A DNA stretch of 64,000 nucleotides from Ignavibacteria bacterium (GTDB taxonomy: Bacteria > Bacteroidota > Ignavibacteria > Ignavibacteriales > Ignavibacteriaceae): the NCBI GenBank assembly GCA_021286645.1, contig JAJTBZ010000022.1, positions 21,272 through 85,271 on the forward strand, written 5' to 3'. Shown piece after piece: positions 45,569 through 55,056 of the stretch (within the stretch, counting starts at the first letter, position 1; every line of letters begins with the position of its first letter). The position numbers and the translations under genes were made by a program. The notes under the pieces were generated by a model that was given only the letters and a program-made list of their open reading frames with translations, searched no databases and had not been told where the DNA came from.

Positions 45569-45931
45569 TTATGCCTGAGCGGGCTTTTTATACTCAACTT
45601 CAACGATAGAAGTGATTCCACCCCGAACGTTAAAGTTAGCAGTTAACTTCATATAGCGTGGCTGGCAGCAGGCGGCCAGATCTTCCAATATCATATTGGT
45701 AACGCTTTCGAAGTAAATACCGTCATTGCGGAATGAATTATAGTATAACTTCAACGATTTCAATTCAATACATAGCGAATCCGGAATATATTCCAGTATC
45801 ATGGTGGCGAAATCGGGCTGACCGGTTTTCGGGCACACGGAAGTGAATTCGGGCGCGGTATGCACAACACGGTAATCTCTATCGGGATACGCGTTCGGGA
45901 ATGTTTCAATGATAGTTCTTTTATCGCTCAT
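45569..45931 (-). CDS. queF: NADPH-dependent 7-cyano-7-deazaguanine reductase
   Basis: QueF reduces preQ0 to preQ1 in the synthesis of queuosine, the modified base at the wobble position of certain tRNAs. The 120-residue protein is the short, single-domain form. The catalytic Cys is in FTSVCPKTGQPDFA with the following Asp, and the family motif ELKSLKLYYNSFR is complete; the zinc-free T-fold ends with VEVEYKK. The start is ATG 45931 (MSDKRTIIE); the longer frame to 46099 has no support. It precedes the GlnD-like gene by 17 bases and probably shares its transcript. Confidence 0.95.
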   Translation of the reverse strand: MSDKRTIIETFPNAYPDRDYRVVHTAPEFTSVCPKTGQPDFATMILEYIPDSLCIELKSLKLYYNSFRNDGIYFESVTNMILEDLAACCQPRYMKLTANFNVRGGITSIVEVEYKKPAQA

Positions 45932-46159
45932 ACATCTTTTCTTTTTCTGTTTCTCAATATCTGTTTCAGTCAGTTCATGCATCAGGGCACAAAATATCAC
46001 CCTGCCGATATATTCATTCGACCTGATGAAAAAATTTGTTTTCTGTACCCGCAAGATACAATTATTTATGTGAATTTCATTGTAGGGAAAGTTAGGCAAA
46101 CACGGTATTTGCCGCGTTGATACTATATAAAATAGAAAAATACATCGAAAAGTATCCCG

Positions 46160-47986
46160 TTACGATTGCGGGGCCTGCAGAGCCTCCTGCAAAATACCGG
46201 TAAGTTCAACGCGCTTAAAAGGTTTACAGATATAATGCGAGCAGCCCGCGGCTAAAAACTCTTCTCTGTCGCCTACCATGGCGAATGCGGTAACGGCAAT
46301 AATGGGGGTTTGTTTATAGTGTTCTTTTTCACGTATCAGTTTTGTAGTTTCAACGCCATCGAGCGAGCGGGTACCGAGGTTAATATCCATCAATATGGCG
46401 TCGTACTGTTTTTGGTCAACCATATTCAGGGCGGCAGAGGAGTTAACTGCTATATCGAGCTGATAATCTTTTTCCAGCAGCAGCTGCGTGTACGAAATTG
46501 CCGTCGGGTCGTCTTCAACATAGAGCAGGTTGGCTTTTGTGACCCGGGTCTGAGCAGGGCGTGCCGGCGCGGGTGTTTCGGGCATCGCGGGAAGTGCCGG
46601 TTGCACTACCTGAACAGGCAGCGGCAGCTGAATGGTAAAAGTTGCGCCTTCACCGGGCGTGCTCTGTATGCTTATTGAACCGTTCAATTTTTCGATAAAT
46701 CGCCGGGTGATTGTAAGTCCCAGACCGGTACCTTCAAAATTCCGACCCTTTCCTTCGCTTACCTGTCTGAATTCATCCCAAATAAATTCCTGGTGTTCTT
46801 TTTCAATACCAATGCCGGTATCGGCAATAGAGATTTCTACAAATCCCGGCGATACACTGCAATATTCGCGTATATAAACCGTAACGCCGCCGGTGTTGGT
46901 GTATTTAATCGCATTATTTATCAGGTTATGGAATATTTGGCGTAGCATCTGCTCATCGGATTCTATCAGGATTTCTTCTTTATCCGATTCCACCTTCAGG
47001 TACAGGTTTTTTTTGAGGGCGCTTGCGGTAAATGTGGTAGTCGCGTCCCGGAGGATTCGTACAAGGTTAAAAGCCGATGATTTAACTTCCAATCTCCCTG
47101 CTTCAATACGTGACATATCCAATATCATATTCAGCGTATCCATAAGACGGCTTCCGCTGGTATAGATGTTTGAGGCATAATGAGCCAAAGGCGAGCCTTC
47201 GAGGTCTTTCACCAGGATTTCTGAAAAACCCAGTATTCCAATCATTGGGGTACGCAGTTCGTGACTCATATTGGCAAGGAAGCTGGATTTCAGCCGGGTC
47301 ATTTCCTCGGCGCGGTCGCGTTCTTTAATTAATGCCAATTCCATCTTCTTCCGCTCGGTTACATTTCGGATAACACCTATCGTTCCAATTGTTTTCCCGT
47401 CTTTTGTATATAAATTAGGGTCAACTTCGCCAATAAAATAGGTGCCGTCTTTCCGTTTCATGCGCAGTGAAATACTGCCCGTTTTGGTGGTAGATTTTAC
47501 ATCTTTGGTAAAGGCATCAATAGCCGCGGGAATAGCCTCTTCGGCTAAGAATTCGGTAAAATGATGACCGATCATTTCATGTGGTTCGTAAAGGAACATG
47601 GAACTTGCAATAGGGGAGGCGAAAGTTATTACTCCGCTAAAATCGGTAAGGAAAACATATTCCTGCATCTGCTCTATAATTGTTCTGAATTGCTCCTCCG
47701 ATTCGCGCAATTGCACGGCTTTATTTTCAATTTCGCTTTTCAAAACTACTATGCTGTTATACGAACGCCGGAACAGGCCGTAGAGCAGTAAACCGGAAAG
47801 AAGAACAGAGAACCATCCTTTGATAATAGAAATGCCCGTTATCAGTACGCTGTCGGTAACGAACAGATTCAGAAGAACATCGGTAGCAATGATCCAAAAA
47901 GAATAACCGATTAAATAAATAAGGATTATTCTGCCCGGGGTTAAGCGGGAAGGAGTCGTTTTCGTGTGCAGATCTTTTTTCACCAT
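46160..47986 (-). CDS. Membrane hybrid histidine kinase (2TM-PAS-HisKA-HATPase-REC)
   Basis: The start is ATG 47986, with GAGGA at a good distance; the open frame to 48028 adds 14 residues without a leader. The 608 residues have two membrane helices close together (about 17-39 and 50-70) with almost no periplasmic loop, a PAS domain (about 90-210), a phosphoacceptor domain with His242 in NMSHELRTP, an ATPase domain (NAIKYT, DTGIGIE, GTGLGLT) and a C-terminal receiver with Asp534 in LMDINLG. The short loop suggests that it senses the membrane state or an internal signal through PAS. It is a single-gene unit with no response regulator adjacent. Confidence 0.92.
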   Translation of the reverse strand: MVKKDLHTKTTPSRLTPGRIILIYLIGYSFWIIATDVLLNLFVTDSVLITGISIIKGWFSVLLSGLLLYGLFRRSYNSIVVLKSEIENKAVQLRESEEQFRTIIEQMQEYVFLTDFSGVITFASPIASSMFLYEPHEMIGHHFTEFLAEEAIPAAIDAFTKDVKSTTKTGSISLRMKRKDGTYFIGEVDPNLYTKDGKTIGTIGVIRNVTERKKMELALIKERDRAEEMTRLKSSFLANMSHELRTPMIGILGFSEILVKDLEGSPLAHYASNIYTSGSRLMDTLNMILDMSRIEAGRLEVKSSAFNLVRILRDATTTFTASALKKNLYLKVESDKEEILIESDEQMLRQIFHNLINNAIKYTNTGGVTVYIREYCSVSPGFVEISIADTGIGIEKEHQEFIWDEFRQVSEGKGRNFEGTGLGLTITRRFIEKLNGSISIQSTPGEGATFTIQLPLPVQVVQPALPAMPETPAPARPAQTRVTKANLLYVEDDPTAISYTQLLLEKDYQLDIAVNSSAALNMVDQKQYDAILMDINLGTRSLDGVETTKLIREKEHYKQTPIIAVTAFAMVGDREEFLAAGCSHYICKPFKRVELTGILQEALQAPQS

Positions 47987-48324
47987 TGCTTTCCTCAGGA
48001 AAAAACAAGGAATATAATTTGCTAACAACCGGCAAAGGTACGGGGCAGTTTTTGTGCAACCCCGCGGTGTGTATTATTTATATAATATTTTCATGCCCGA
48101 TTGCAGGACCATTTATTAGTATTAACCAACACACGTCTGCCCTCTGTATGTGCGAGTGTGTTATAAATATCCAAGAACGAATAACTTCTCACGCGGATTC
48201 ATTTTACAGTACCCGTAATATACAAAATTATTCAACGAAGCTCCATCAGTTTTTTCCCTGCGGTAGATTTTTCGATTTGAATCACATTTGTAGTAACAGA
48301 GCTTGTTGCGCAGAACAGGCGTAG
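47987..48324. other. Intergenic region, no gene seen
   Basis: These 338 bases lie upstream of the hybrid kinase (minus strand) and beyond the 3' end of the gene at 48370-49971. They are AT-rich near 48060-48110 and should contain the kinase promoter, but no convincing element could be picked out. Short open frames here have no coding character. Confidence 0.5.
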
Positions 48325-48362
48325 GAAAAAGCCGGCACCAGGTATATGCACGTGGTGCCGGC
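48325..48362 (-). terminator. Terminator after the coiled-coil/barrel gene
   Basis: A perfect 10-bp stem GCCGGCACCA (48331-48340) and TGGTGCCGGC (48353-48362) with a 12-base loop, followed on the minus strand by five T (48326-48330). It lies 8 bases past the stop of the 533-residue protein gene. Confidence 0.9.
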
Positions 48363-48369
48363 ATAAAGG

Positions 48370-49971
48370 CTATTTGAATGTGTAGAAAGCAATATTAACA
48401 GAAACGTACCAGTTTACTTTTAGAACCGTTTTGTAATCATCTTTCAGACTAAAGTCGGTACCTACGATATCGCCGGGTTTCTTTGTGCTTAACTCATCAT
48501 ACCAGTGGAATACCCCGCCCGTTGATACAGATACGGTTTCGCCAAATGAAACACCCACGCCTACAGGCAGCAGATAGTTTTTATCTTTTGCAACTCCTAC
48601 CTGAATAAAAGGTATGAAGTTGGGATCTTTCCAGGTAAGCAATACAAGGTTAGCATATAATGCCGCGTAGCCAAATTCTTTTGAGTTATCTACACGAACA
48701 ATCGTTTTCCTGCCGCTAATATCCTGTATGTCGTATTGCGGGGTGGTAATAGCTGAATAAAAAGTACCAAGCGAGAAAAACGGGAATAATTTGCGCTGTG
48801 GAACAACGGCAAACCCGATGCTTTGCTTACTTAGTATTTTTCCTTTTTCCGAATCAATTGTCCAGTTTTTTAACTGTACGTTTAACTGTTTGTTTTTTTC
48901 CAGTGAAAGCTTGGTCGATTTCAGCAGGGTGTAATAATTGCTGTTTTTGCTTTCGTAGCCGTCAATTATTTTTTTCACCTGATCCAGAAGGGTTTTATAC
49001 TGCTCCTGAAGGTCGTGAATATCATCTATGGTGTTTTGCAGGTACCGGTAATTGTTGTTGTTAAGATATAATGATGAACTGTAGATGATTTCATTTTCCT
49101 TTTTATCCTCGGCAGCCTGGGCAGCCGCATCTTTTTTCACATCCTTTTTTACTGCTCCTTCAGATTTATGTTCTGCCGCAGCATCTTTCTTCAATTCTAT
49201 TTTCTTACAGAAGTCAGCGATAACGGATTTATAATAAGGAAGTACATACTTACCGGCTTTTTTATAATCGGCCTCCATCCGGGTTTGCAATTCTGCACCC
49301 TTTTTATATGCGGCGTTAAACTCATCAAATGTTGAAGCTTTCGCCAGTTGGGTAAGATTTTCGTAAATCGCTTCAGGCACAGATTTACTGATTGTATCGC
49401 CATCCATCAGGTAGATATATTTGTAAATTTCCGCTAACGATTTTGATTTGGGGTAAGTTTTTGCCGGCAGGCGGGAAATATCTTTCGCAATACCTGCAAC
49501 TTCTTTATCGGCATCGGCCAGCGCACCGGCGTTTGCAGGTTGAGCCAAATCCGTAACCTGCGGAAGATTATTTTCCATATCCTTGAGCGCGGCAGCCAAT
49601 TTTTCATAATCCAGTATCTTCCCGCTCATCATGGTTATCATTTTATTGAACATGGTATATGCCAGATCATCACCGGCCTCTATCTTATATCCTATATTGA
49701 ATTTCATCGGGTTGTAAAACTGTAAATATATATTAAGCGAGTTATTGTCATCATTATTTACATCGAAGTACATGTTGGTATCGAGGGGAATGAAACCGGA
49801 AGGGACATTATCACGCTGATATTTAAAACAGCTGTCGTGATTATCCCATTTTAAATACAGGCTATATTCTATCGAAGGCGCAACCATTCGCTGGTAAATG
49901 CCGGGTATTTGGCTAAACAAGCTTATCGGGAAACAGAACAGAAGCAAAATTGATACGTAGATTTTTTTCAT
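48370..49971 (-). CDS. Exported protein with coiled coil and probable C-terminal beta-barrel
   Basis: The 533 residues begin with a signal peptide (KKIYVSILLLFCFPISLFSQ). The middle (about 140-370) is helical, with a lysine/alanine/glutamate-rich linker (about 263-295, HKSEGAVKKDVKKDAAAQAAEDKK) and a coiled coil (IDDIHDLQEQYKTLLDQVKKI). The C-terminal 150 residues (IGFAVVPQRKLFPFFSLGTFY, YAALYANLVLLTW, FIPFIQVGV, LPVGVGVSFG, VNIAFYTFK) read as alternating strands ending in Phe-Lys, like an outer-membrane barrel or barrel-edge domain. It could span the periplasm. No named family was recognised. Single-gene unit with a strong terminator. Confidence 0.7.
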   Translation of the reverse strand: MKKIYVSILLLFCFPISLFSQIPGIYQRMVAPSIEYSLYLKWDNHDSCFKYQRDNVPSGFIPLDTNMYFDVNNDDNNSLNIYLQFYNPMKFNIGYKIEAGDDLAYTMFNKMITMMSGKILDYEKLAAALKDMENNLPQVTDLAQPANAGALADADKEVAGIAKDISRLPAKTYPKSKSLAEIYKYIYLMDGDTISKSVPEAIYENLTQLAKASTFDEFNAAYKKGAELQTRMEADYKKAGKYVLPYYKSVIADFCKKIELKKDAAAEHKSEGAVKKDVKKDAAAQAAEDKKENEIIYSSSLYLNNNNYRYLQNTIDDIHDLQEQYKTLLDQVKKIIDGYESKNSNYYTLLKSTKLSLEKNKQLNVQLKNWTIDSEKGKILSKQSIGFAVVPQRKLFPFFSLGTFYSAITTPQYDIQDISGRKTIVRVDNSKEFGYAALYANLVLLTWKDPNFIPFIQVGVAKDKNYLLPVGVGVSFGETVSVSTGGVFHWYDELSTKKPGDIVGTDFSLKDDYKTVLKVNWYVSVNIAFYTFK

Positions 49972-50268
49972 AGAGCCAATTTCCTTACGGTATAATAAAT
50001 AATGAGTTAACTAACCGGAGTACTATTCATGTTCAAATGCTATGGAAATTGGAAAATAAATCCCCTATGCTCTGTGTGCAGATTTATTTTCAGAAGTGCA
50101 GAAAACTATAATAATAATAGAATATTTCCAAAAGGGACTGGTATGTACGCGTGGTATTAATAAATAAAAGCTGCATTTTAACGGTAATTTGTTTGTACCG
50201 GGCAAGGTTTGTTTGTATTTTCGGTGCTGATACTCTTTTTCACATTGATTACAGGCATCGGTAATAAA

Positions 50269-51054
50269 ATGGCAGTTCAGCAGGTTTCGCAGTATTTGTA
50301 CATGTGGCGTGGTATGTTTTTATACCGGGGCAGTTCTATCCGCACCCGTGTACATGGTCACCACGCGTTACAGATAGCTATATCAGAATCCCGGCCATTC
50401 CGGATGAAACTGGGGCGTGAATGGGAGGAGTTTTCGGCCGTAGTTATTAGTCCCGATTCACCCCACGAGTGCGAACTGGAAGATAAGCAGGTAATTTTTA
50501 TCGGGATAGAGCCGGAATCGGGTATAGCCCGGGCAATCCGGAATAATTACCTGAATGGCGCGTTATACCGGCGTCTTGATGCAGATATGGCCGGTAACTT
50601 TACCGGCAAAATTGCCGGGGCAGTACAGGCCAATGAAAGTCCGGCAAAAGTGAATGAATCCGTCTATGCCTTTCTTGATGTGCTAACCGGAGGCATACCG
50701 TTGCCGGTTACGCCCGATCAACGCGTTGATGAGGTAATAAAGAAAATTCATCGTTCATTACCTTCCAAAGTAAGTATTGCCGGTCTGGCTGAAGAGGTAT
50801 TCCTTTCCCAAAGCAGGCTGATACATATTTTTACGGAATACACGGGCATACCGCTCAGAAAATACATTTTATGGAACAGGCTGGTGCATGGTGTGTACGC
50901 GGTAATAAACGGGGCTACCATTACCGAGGCTGCCTACGATGCCGGTTTTGCCGATTCGGCACATTTTAGCCGGATCTTTACCCGAATGCTCGGTACGCCG
51001 CCCACGGGTATTTTTAATAATAGCAGAAACATTCAAGCCTATATTTGTGAGTGA
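50269..51054 (+). CDS. AraC-family transcriptional regulator
   Basis: The start is set at ATG 50269 (MAVQQVSQYLY); the frame continues 60 bases upstream to a TTG that would add a hydrophobic stretch unlike a regulator. The 261 residues have an N-terminal beta-rich sensor part (about 1-140, cupin-like: RVHGHHALQIAISES) and a C-terminal double helix-turn-helix: SIAGLAEEVFLSQSRLIHIFTEYTG and ITEAAYDAGFADSAHFSRIFTRMLG, the latter being the AraC signature. It lies 36 bases upstream of an oxidoreductase and an alpha/beta hydrolase on the same strand and is the likely controller of that small operon. The inducer is unknown. Confidence 0.9.
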   Translation: MAVQQVSQYLYMWRGMFLYRGSSIRTRVHGHHALQIAISESRPFRMKLGREWEEFSAVVISPDSPHECELEDKQVIFIGIEPESGIARAIRNNYLNGALYRRLDADMAGNFTGKIAGAVQANESPAKVNESVYAFLDVLTGGIPLPVTPDQRVDEVIKKIHRSLPSKVSIAGLAEEVFLSQSRLIHIFTEYTGIPLRKYILWNRLVHGVYAVINGATITEAAYDAGFADSAHFSRIFTRMLGTPPTGIFNNSRNIQAYICE

Positions 51055-51090
51055 TAGTATTTTTCCTGTATTAATAATTGCAGGAAAAAA

Positions 51091-52113
51091 ATGGTTCAGA
51101 AGAAAATATTAATAAACCAACCCGGCGGCCCGGAAAATTTTACCCTGGTAGAAAGCCCGGTACCCGAACCGGCGGCTAATGAAGTACTCATACGTATTTT
51201 ATACACCGGGGTATCATTTGCCGATGTTCTAATACGCGAAGGCGTGTATGTCGGCATGCCACATTTTCCGTTAACGCCTGGTTACGATATAACCGGAGTA
51301 GTTGAAAAAGCGGGGACGGGTGTAGAGAAGGTAAAACCGGGTGACCTGGCAGCCGCGCTAACCGTAACGGGCGGTTATGCCCGATATATAGTTTTACCCG
51401 AAACCGAACTCATTCCCCTCAGTCCCGATACCGATCCGTTAAAGGCTTCAGCTCTTACCCTGAACTATATAACCGCCTATCAAATGCTTTACCGGCATAC
51501 CACGGTAAAACCCGGGACCCGTGTTCTTATCCACGGGGCGGCCGGCGGTGTTGGTACTGCCTTAATGCAACTGGGGGCATTGCTTCAACTGGAGATGTAC
51601 GGTACGGTTAGCCGGAAAAAAGCCGCTATCGTAAAAAAGTACGGCGGCACTCCCATTTATTATCAGGAGACCGATGTGGTTAAGCGTGTACGCGAGCTTA
51701 CCGGTGACGGGGTGGATTCTGTGTTCGATGGTATTGGCTCAACAGCGGTAAATTCGTATAGATTATTACGCCCGAATGGCGAACTGGTAATGTATGGTAT
51801 TTCATCCATGCTGAAACAGGGGAGAAAAAACCGGTTAGAGGTTCTGAAAACGTATGCCGCTTTCGGGCTACTTCTCCGGAATCTCCTGCCTTTCGGTAAA
51901 AAAGTAACCCTGTACCAGATTACCGGGCTCAAGAGAAAAAAGCCGGAATGGTTCCGTGAGGATATGCACGTACTCGAAAACTTGCTGAATACCGGTAAAA
52001 TAGGCCCGCTTATTTATGACGTATTACCCCTCGGTCAGGCTGCCCGTGCCCATAAACTACTTAATACTTCCGGCATAACAGGTAAGATAATTTTAGATTG
52101 TTCAAAAGATTAG
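51091..52113 (+). CDS. Zinc-independent medium-chain quinone oxidoreductase-like enzyme
   Basis: The 340 residues belong to the medium-chain dehydrogenase/reductase superfamily, quinone-reductase branch: GPENFTLVESPVPEPAANEVLIRI, YTGVSFADVLIREG, PLTPGYDITGVVEKAG and the NADPH-binding loop IHGAAGGVGTALMQLG. The cysteine/histidine ligands of zinc alcohol dehydrogenases are absent. Relatives reduce quinones or unsaturated carbonyl compounds with NADPH. It follows an AraC regulator by 36 bases and precedes an alpha/beta hydrolase by 9, suggesting a small detoxification or catabolic operon. Confidence 0.9.
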   Translation: MVQKKILINQPGGPENFTLVESPVPEPAANEVLIRILYTGVSFADVLIREGVYVGMPHFPLTPGYDITGVVEKAGTGVEKVKPGDLAAALTVTGGYARYIVLPETELIPLSPDTDPLKASALTLNYITAYQMLYRHTTVKPGTRVLIHGAAGGVGTALMQLGALLQLEMYGTVSRKKAAIVKKYGGTPIYYQETDVVKRVRELTGDGVDSVFDGIGSTAVNSYRLLRPNGELVMYGISSMLKQGRKNRLEVLKTYAAFGLLLRNLLPFGKKVTLYQITGLKRKKPEWFREDMHVLENLLNTGKIGPLIYDVLPLGQAARAHKLLNTSGITGKIILDCSKD

Positions 52114-52122
52114 AAAGGCAGT

Positions 52123-53076
52123 ATGACAGACATGATAAACACGCTGTATTCGATTCCGGCTGAAGGAATATCACTCCCGGTACTTATCCGGGGAGAAAAT
52201 CCGGCTAACCCGGTACTATTGGTATTGCCTGCCGGACCCGGTTTCCCGGTTATACCGGAGGCGCGATATTTGGGGTGTACCCTGGGGCTCGAAAAGTATT
52301 TTACTATGGCCTATTTAGATCCCCGGGGGTGCGGCAAGTCGTATTCCGCTTCCATGGACCCCGGATTGTACTCGATTGAACAGTACATTGGCGATACGGG
52401 GAAGGTGATGCAATTTCTACAGCAGAAATTCCCTAACCGGAAATTATTCCTGATGGGTTTCTCTATTGGAGGAAGTTTTGCCATGATTGCCGCGCGAATG
52501 TATCCCGATTTACTTAATGGCGTAATTGCGGTAGGGCCTGATATTGATATGGCAGCAGCTGAAGAGCACGCCTATACATTTATACTTCAACAGGCGGAAG
52601 CAGAACAAAACCGGAAGGCGTTACAGGATATGAAACGAATCGGCATGCCGCCCCATATATCCGTTTCGGCGTTTCAAACACGGGTGCGTTGGGTTACCGA
52701 GTTCGGTGGTATTCAACGGGGACAGAATTTTCGTCAGGTACTGATCCGGACGCTGAAAAGTATATTTACCTGCTCATCCTATTCGCTTACCGAAAAAATT
52801 GCTGCTTTGCGGGCTATTGGCATAACGCAAAAATACATGCTGCCCGTATTGCAGAATTTCCGGCTTAAAGAGTATGTACCCGATATCTCCGTACCGGTCC
52901 GGATACTACAGGGTAAGTTGGATGCTGCCGCGCCATATACGGAAGCGGAAAAATACATTGCCGGGCTGCATACTTCGGGTACAAAGAGAATTATCCTGTT
53001 TGAAAACTCTGCACATAACCCTCACTATGATGAACCGGAAAAATTTCGAAATGCCGTTCTTTCATGCCTGCAATAG
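52123..53076 (+). CDS. Alpha/beta hydrolase, proline-iminopeptidase-like
   Basis: The 317 residues have the fold markers: oxyanion segment PAGPGFPVIPEAR, YLDPRGCGKSYS (as in the S33 family GPGxPxxxD/DQRGxGxS pattern), nucleophile elbow GFSIGGS with Ser114, Asp in LQGKLDAAAPY and His in FENSAHNPHYDEP. The helical cap lies between about 140 and 240. It may cleave N-terminal proline or a small ester or amide; the substrate cannot be determined. No signal peptide. It is the third gene of the AraC/oxidoreductase unit and is followed by a hairpin terminator. Confidence 0.88.
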   Translation: MTDMINTLYSIPAEGISLPVLIRGENPANPVLLVLPAGPGFPVIPEARYLGCTLGLEKYFTMAYLDPRGCGKSYSASMDPGLYSIEQYIGDTGKVMQFLQQKFPNRKLFLMGFSIGGSFAMIAARMYPDLLNGVIAVGPDIDMAAAEEHAYTFILQQAEAEQNRKALQDMKRIGMPPHISVSAFQTRVRWVTEFGGIQRGQNFRQVLIRTLKSIFTCSSYSLTEKIAALRAIGITQKYMLPVLQNFRLKEYVPDISVPVRILQGKLDAAAPYTEAEKYIAGLHTSGTKRIILFENSAHNPHYDEPEKFRNAVLSCLQ

Positions 53077-53103
53077 ACTTTCAGGCGTGTAAAATTCTCA
53101 CTG

Positions 53104-53126
53104 CCCGGCAGAGTAGTGCTGCCGGG
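53104..53126 (+). terminator. Hairpin terminator after the hydrolase operon
   Basis: Perfect 8-bp stem CCCGGCAG (53104-53111) and CTGCCGGG (53119-53126), loop AGTAGTG, followed by TAATTATACC. It is 27 bases past the hydrolase stop. The downstream T content is modest, so efficiency is uncertain. Confidence 0.65.
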
Positions 53127-53236
53127 TAATTATACCACTACTTTTCCTATACAGTAATTCCTCCCTTAACTCCAGGTATTTCTTTCCGGTTGGCGGGTGC
53201 AGCACGAAACACCACAGCTTTAAATAAGATTTATTG

Positions 53237-53244
53237 TAATTTTG
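53237..53244 (+). promoter_or_regulatory. Bacteroidetes-type -7 element before the HAD gene
   Basis: TAATTTTG matches the Bacteroidetes -7 consensus TAnnTTTG and lies 39 bases before the GTG start at 53284. A -33 TTTG at the usual 19-21 base distance is not evident. The same octamer occurs at 57676-57683 before the mnmG leader. Confidence 0.35.
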
Positions 53245-53283
53245 CATCCGGTAAGTTCTATTTAATTAGTTTGGTTATACTCC

Positions 53284-53943
53284 GTGAGTTCATATAAAGG
53301 AATTGTATTCGATTTTAACGGTACGTTATTTTGGGATACTCATTTACATAACGAAGCCTGGGATATCTTTTTAGCTCATCATAAGAAAATTCTTTCTGAT
53401 GATGAGAAGGATAGAAAAATACACGGGCAATCGAATAAAGATATTTTAACGGCAATATTTGAACGCCCGGTTGAAGGCGGCGAGTTGTTCGATCTGGCGA
53501 ATGAAAAAGAAGCAATTTATCGGGACTTATGCAGTCGGCAGAGCCCCGGGCTTGCACCCGGCGCGGCAGGGCTGCTGGATTATTTGAGCTCGATTCATTT
53601 TCCGTGCTGCATTGCAACTGCCTCCGGCCCGGAAAATATTGCATTCTATTACGAGATAGCCGAATTGCATAAATGGTTCACCCCGGCACAAATTATTTTT
53701 AATGATGGCACCCTGCGTGGCAAACCTGCTCCTGATTTGTTTTTGCGGGCCTTTGATTTTTTAGGAACAAATCCCGGTGAAACAATAGTTATTGAAGATT
53801 CTGTTTCAGGCATTGCCGCTGCTGAACAGGCAGGTGCCGGTAAGATAATAGTTGTACAATCTGCCGGTGAACCACGCGAATACCCAATGCAGATACTAAA
53901 AAGTTTTAATGAAGTAAACCATAATTTGTTTGGTGCGATGTAA
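53284..53943 (+). CDS. HAD-superfamily hydrolase with DxN motif
   Basis: The 219 residues resemble beta-phosphoglucomutase-type HAD enzymes: motif I VFDFNGTLFWD, a helical cap (about 18-85), motif II IATASGP (Thr/Ser), motif III GKPAPDLF (Lys) and motif IV VIEDSVSGIAAAEQAG. Motif I has Asn where most members have the second Asp, the general acid/base in phosphatases and mutases; such DFNGT variants are known in parts of the family. Translation starts at GTG 53284. It is probably a sugar-phosphate phosphatase or mutase of uncertain substrate, transcribed alone. Confidence 0.88.
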   Translation: MSSYKGIVFDFNGTLFWDTHLHNEAWDIFLAHHKKILSDDEKDRKIHGQSNKDILTAIFERPVEGGELFDLANEKEAIYRDLCSRQSPGLAPGAAGLLDYLSSIHFPCCIATASGPENIAFYYEIAELHKWFTPAQIIFNDGTLRGKPAPDLFLRAFDFLGTNPGETIVIEDSVSGIAAAEQAGAGKIIVVQSAGEPREYPMQILKSFNEVNHNLFGAM

Positions 53944-54026
53944 TGTAACTTCTGTTTCAGCGACTGAGTAATGAATAAACATCTATGTACATATTGCTGT
54001 ATCGTAAATTATTTTTCAGGATAAGA

Positions 54027-54977
54027 ATGAAAAGAGCCGGTGTTTGCTATTCTGTTGTTGTGCTGCCTCCGCAACCATACAGTATACTTGTATTATCTGT
54101 ACTATTTCTCATTATATGTTCCGGTTGTAAAAAGCCGGTGGATATAGCATTAAATGCTACAAAAGTTGAATATAATGAGGGTATGAAAGCGCTACAAAGA
54201 ATTACGGATCAGTCTGAGTTGGCGCGAGTTGCAAAATTTGCATTATTATATGAGATGCAAATGGAGGCTGTACAGAAAATACAGGACTCAACTCTTCTGT
54301 TGGATATTGCCCTTAGTTCTTCGTATTGTGCTAATATGGCAGGCGATAGAATACATGATAAAAAATTATTAGAAAAAATTGTACTAAGCGATTCAGCAGA
54401 TACGAAAGTAGTGCGTGAAGCCGTAAAGAAGATTGAAAATATTTCTTTATTGGCAAAAGTTGCTTTAGAGCGGGAACCGGAAATTAGTGATATCGCGCTT
54501 ATTTCTTTATTTGATAAATATAGTGAATTACAAAAATATCCTGACAGGAATGTTGAGATTGTTGAAAAGTTTATACGGTCATTTAAGGAAAATACCATAA
54601 ATGATAGGCAGTTACTTACTGAAATCTTCGCTATAGTTCGCGTTTTATCTGATTCGGAAATCCAAAATTATACCGGCAGCATTGAAAGATTTTCACTAAA
54701 AGCTGTAGAAAAATCACACAAATATTATGAAGTTCTTAGACAACAGAATACCAAAATGGTAGGTGCCCGTGAATTTGCTTTGGAAATTACCCTGAGCAAA
54801 ATGGAATGCCCCTTATGTTATAGAACAAAAGTAGATTTTCCTACAGGATTTAGCGGCACTTCCCCGGATATAGAAAAAAGGGTTGATGCGCAAACTTTTC
54901 TGGCACCGGTTCGAAAAAAGTTGCCGATTGAATTAATTGGTAAAATAAATAAAAAATATAGTACGCATATTTTATAA
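54027..54977 (+). CDS. Lipoprotein with short helical (HEAT-like) repeats
   Basis: ATG 54027 has AGGA at 54018-54021 and gives a lipoprotein signal (ILVLSVLFLIICSGC, Cys about 32); the frame to 53985 adds 14 residues without benefit. Of 316 residues, about 60-190 form repeats of the kind xxLLxxIAL...VxxxAVxKIxx: ITDQSELARVAKFA, IQDSTLLLDIALSS, HDKKLLEKIVLSDSADTKVVREAVKKI, ISLLAKVALEREP. They should stack as a helical solenoid for protein binding. The C-terminal part is polar with a CPLC pair. The gene is clearly more AT-rich than mnmE downstream, which may mean recent acquisition. Function unknown. Confidence 0.7.
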   Translation: MKRAGVCYSVVVLPPQPYSILVLSVLFLIICSGCKKPVDIALNATKVEYNEGMKALQRITDQSELARVAKFALLYEMQMEAVQKIQDSTLLLDIALSSSYCANMAGDRIHDKKLLEKIVLSDSADTKVVREAVKKIENISLLAKVALEREPEISDIALISLFDKYSELQKYPDRNVEIVEKFIRSFKENTINDRQLLTEIFAIVRVLSDSEIQNYTGSIERFSLKAVEKSHKYYEVLRQQNTKMVGAREFALEITLSKMECPLCYRTKVDFPTGFSGTSPDIEKRVDAQTFLAPVRKKLPIELIGKINKKYSTHIL

Positions 54978-55056
54978 TGGTTTACTGAAAGAATGAAATT
55001 CAGCTAAACTTTTCTAAATAAAATATTTTGATTAAAATTTGAGTATTAGGTACAAC

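Noticed and set aside
45932..46099. Upstream extension of QueF
   Set aside because: Short QueF proteins are about 120 residues; the extra residues lack similarity to the family and have no leader.
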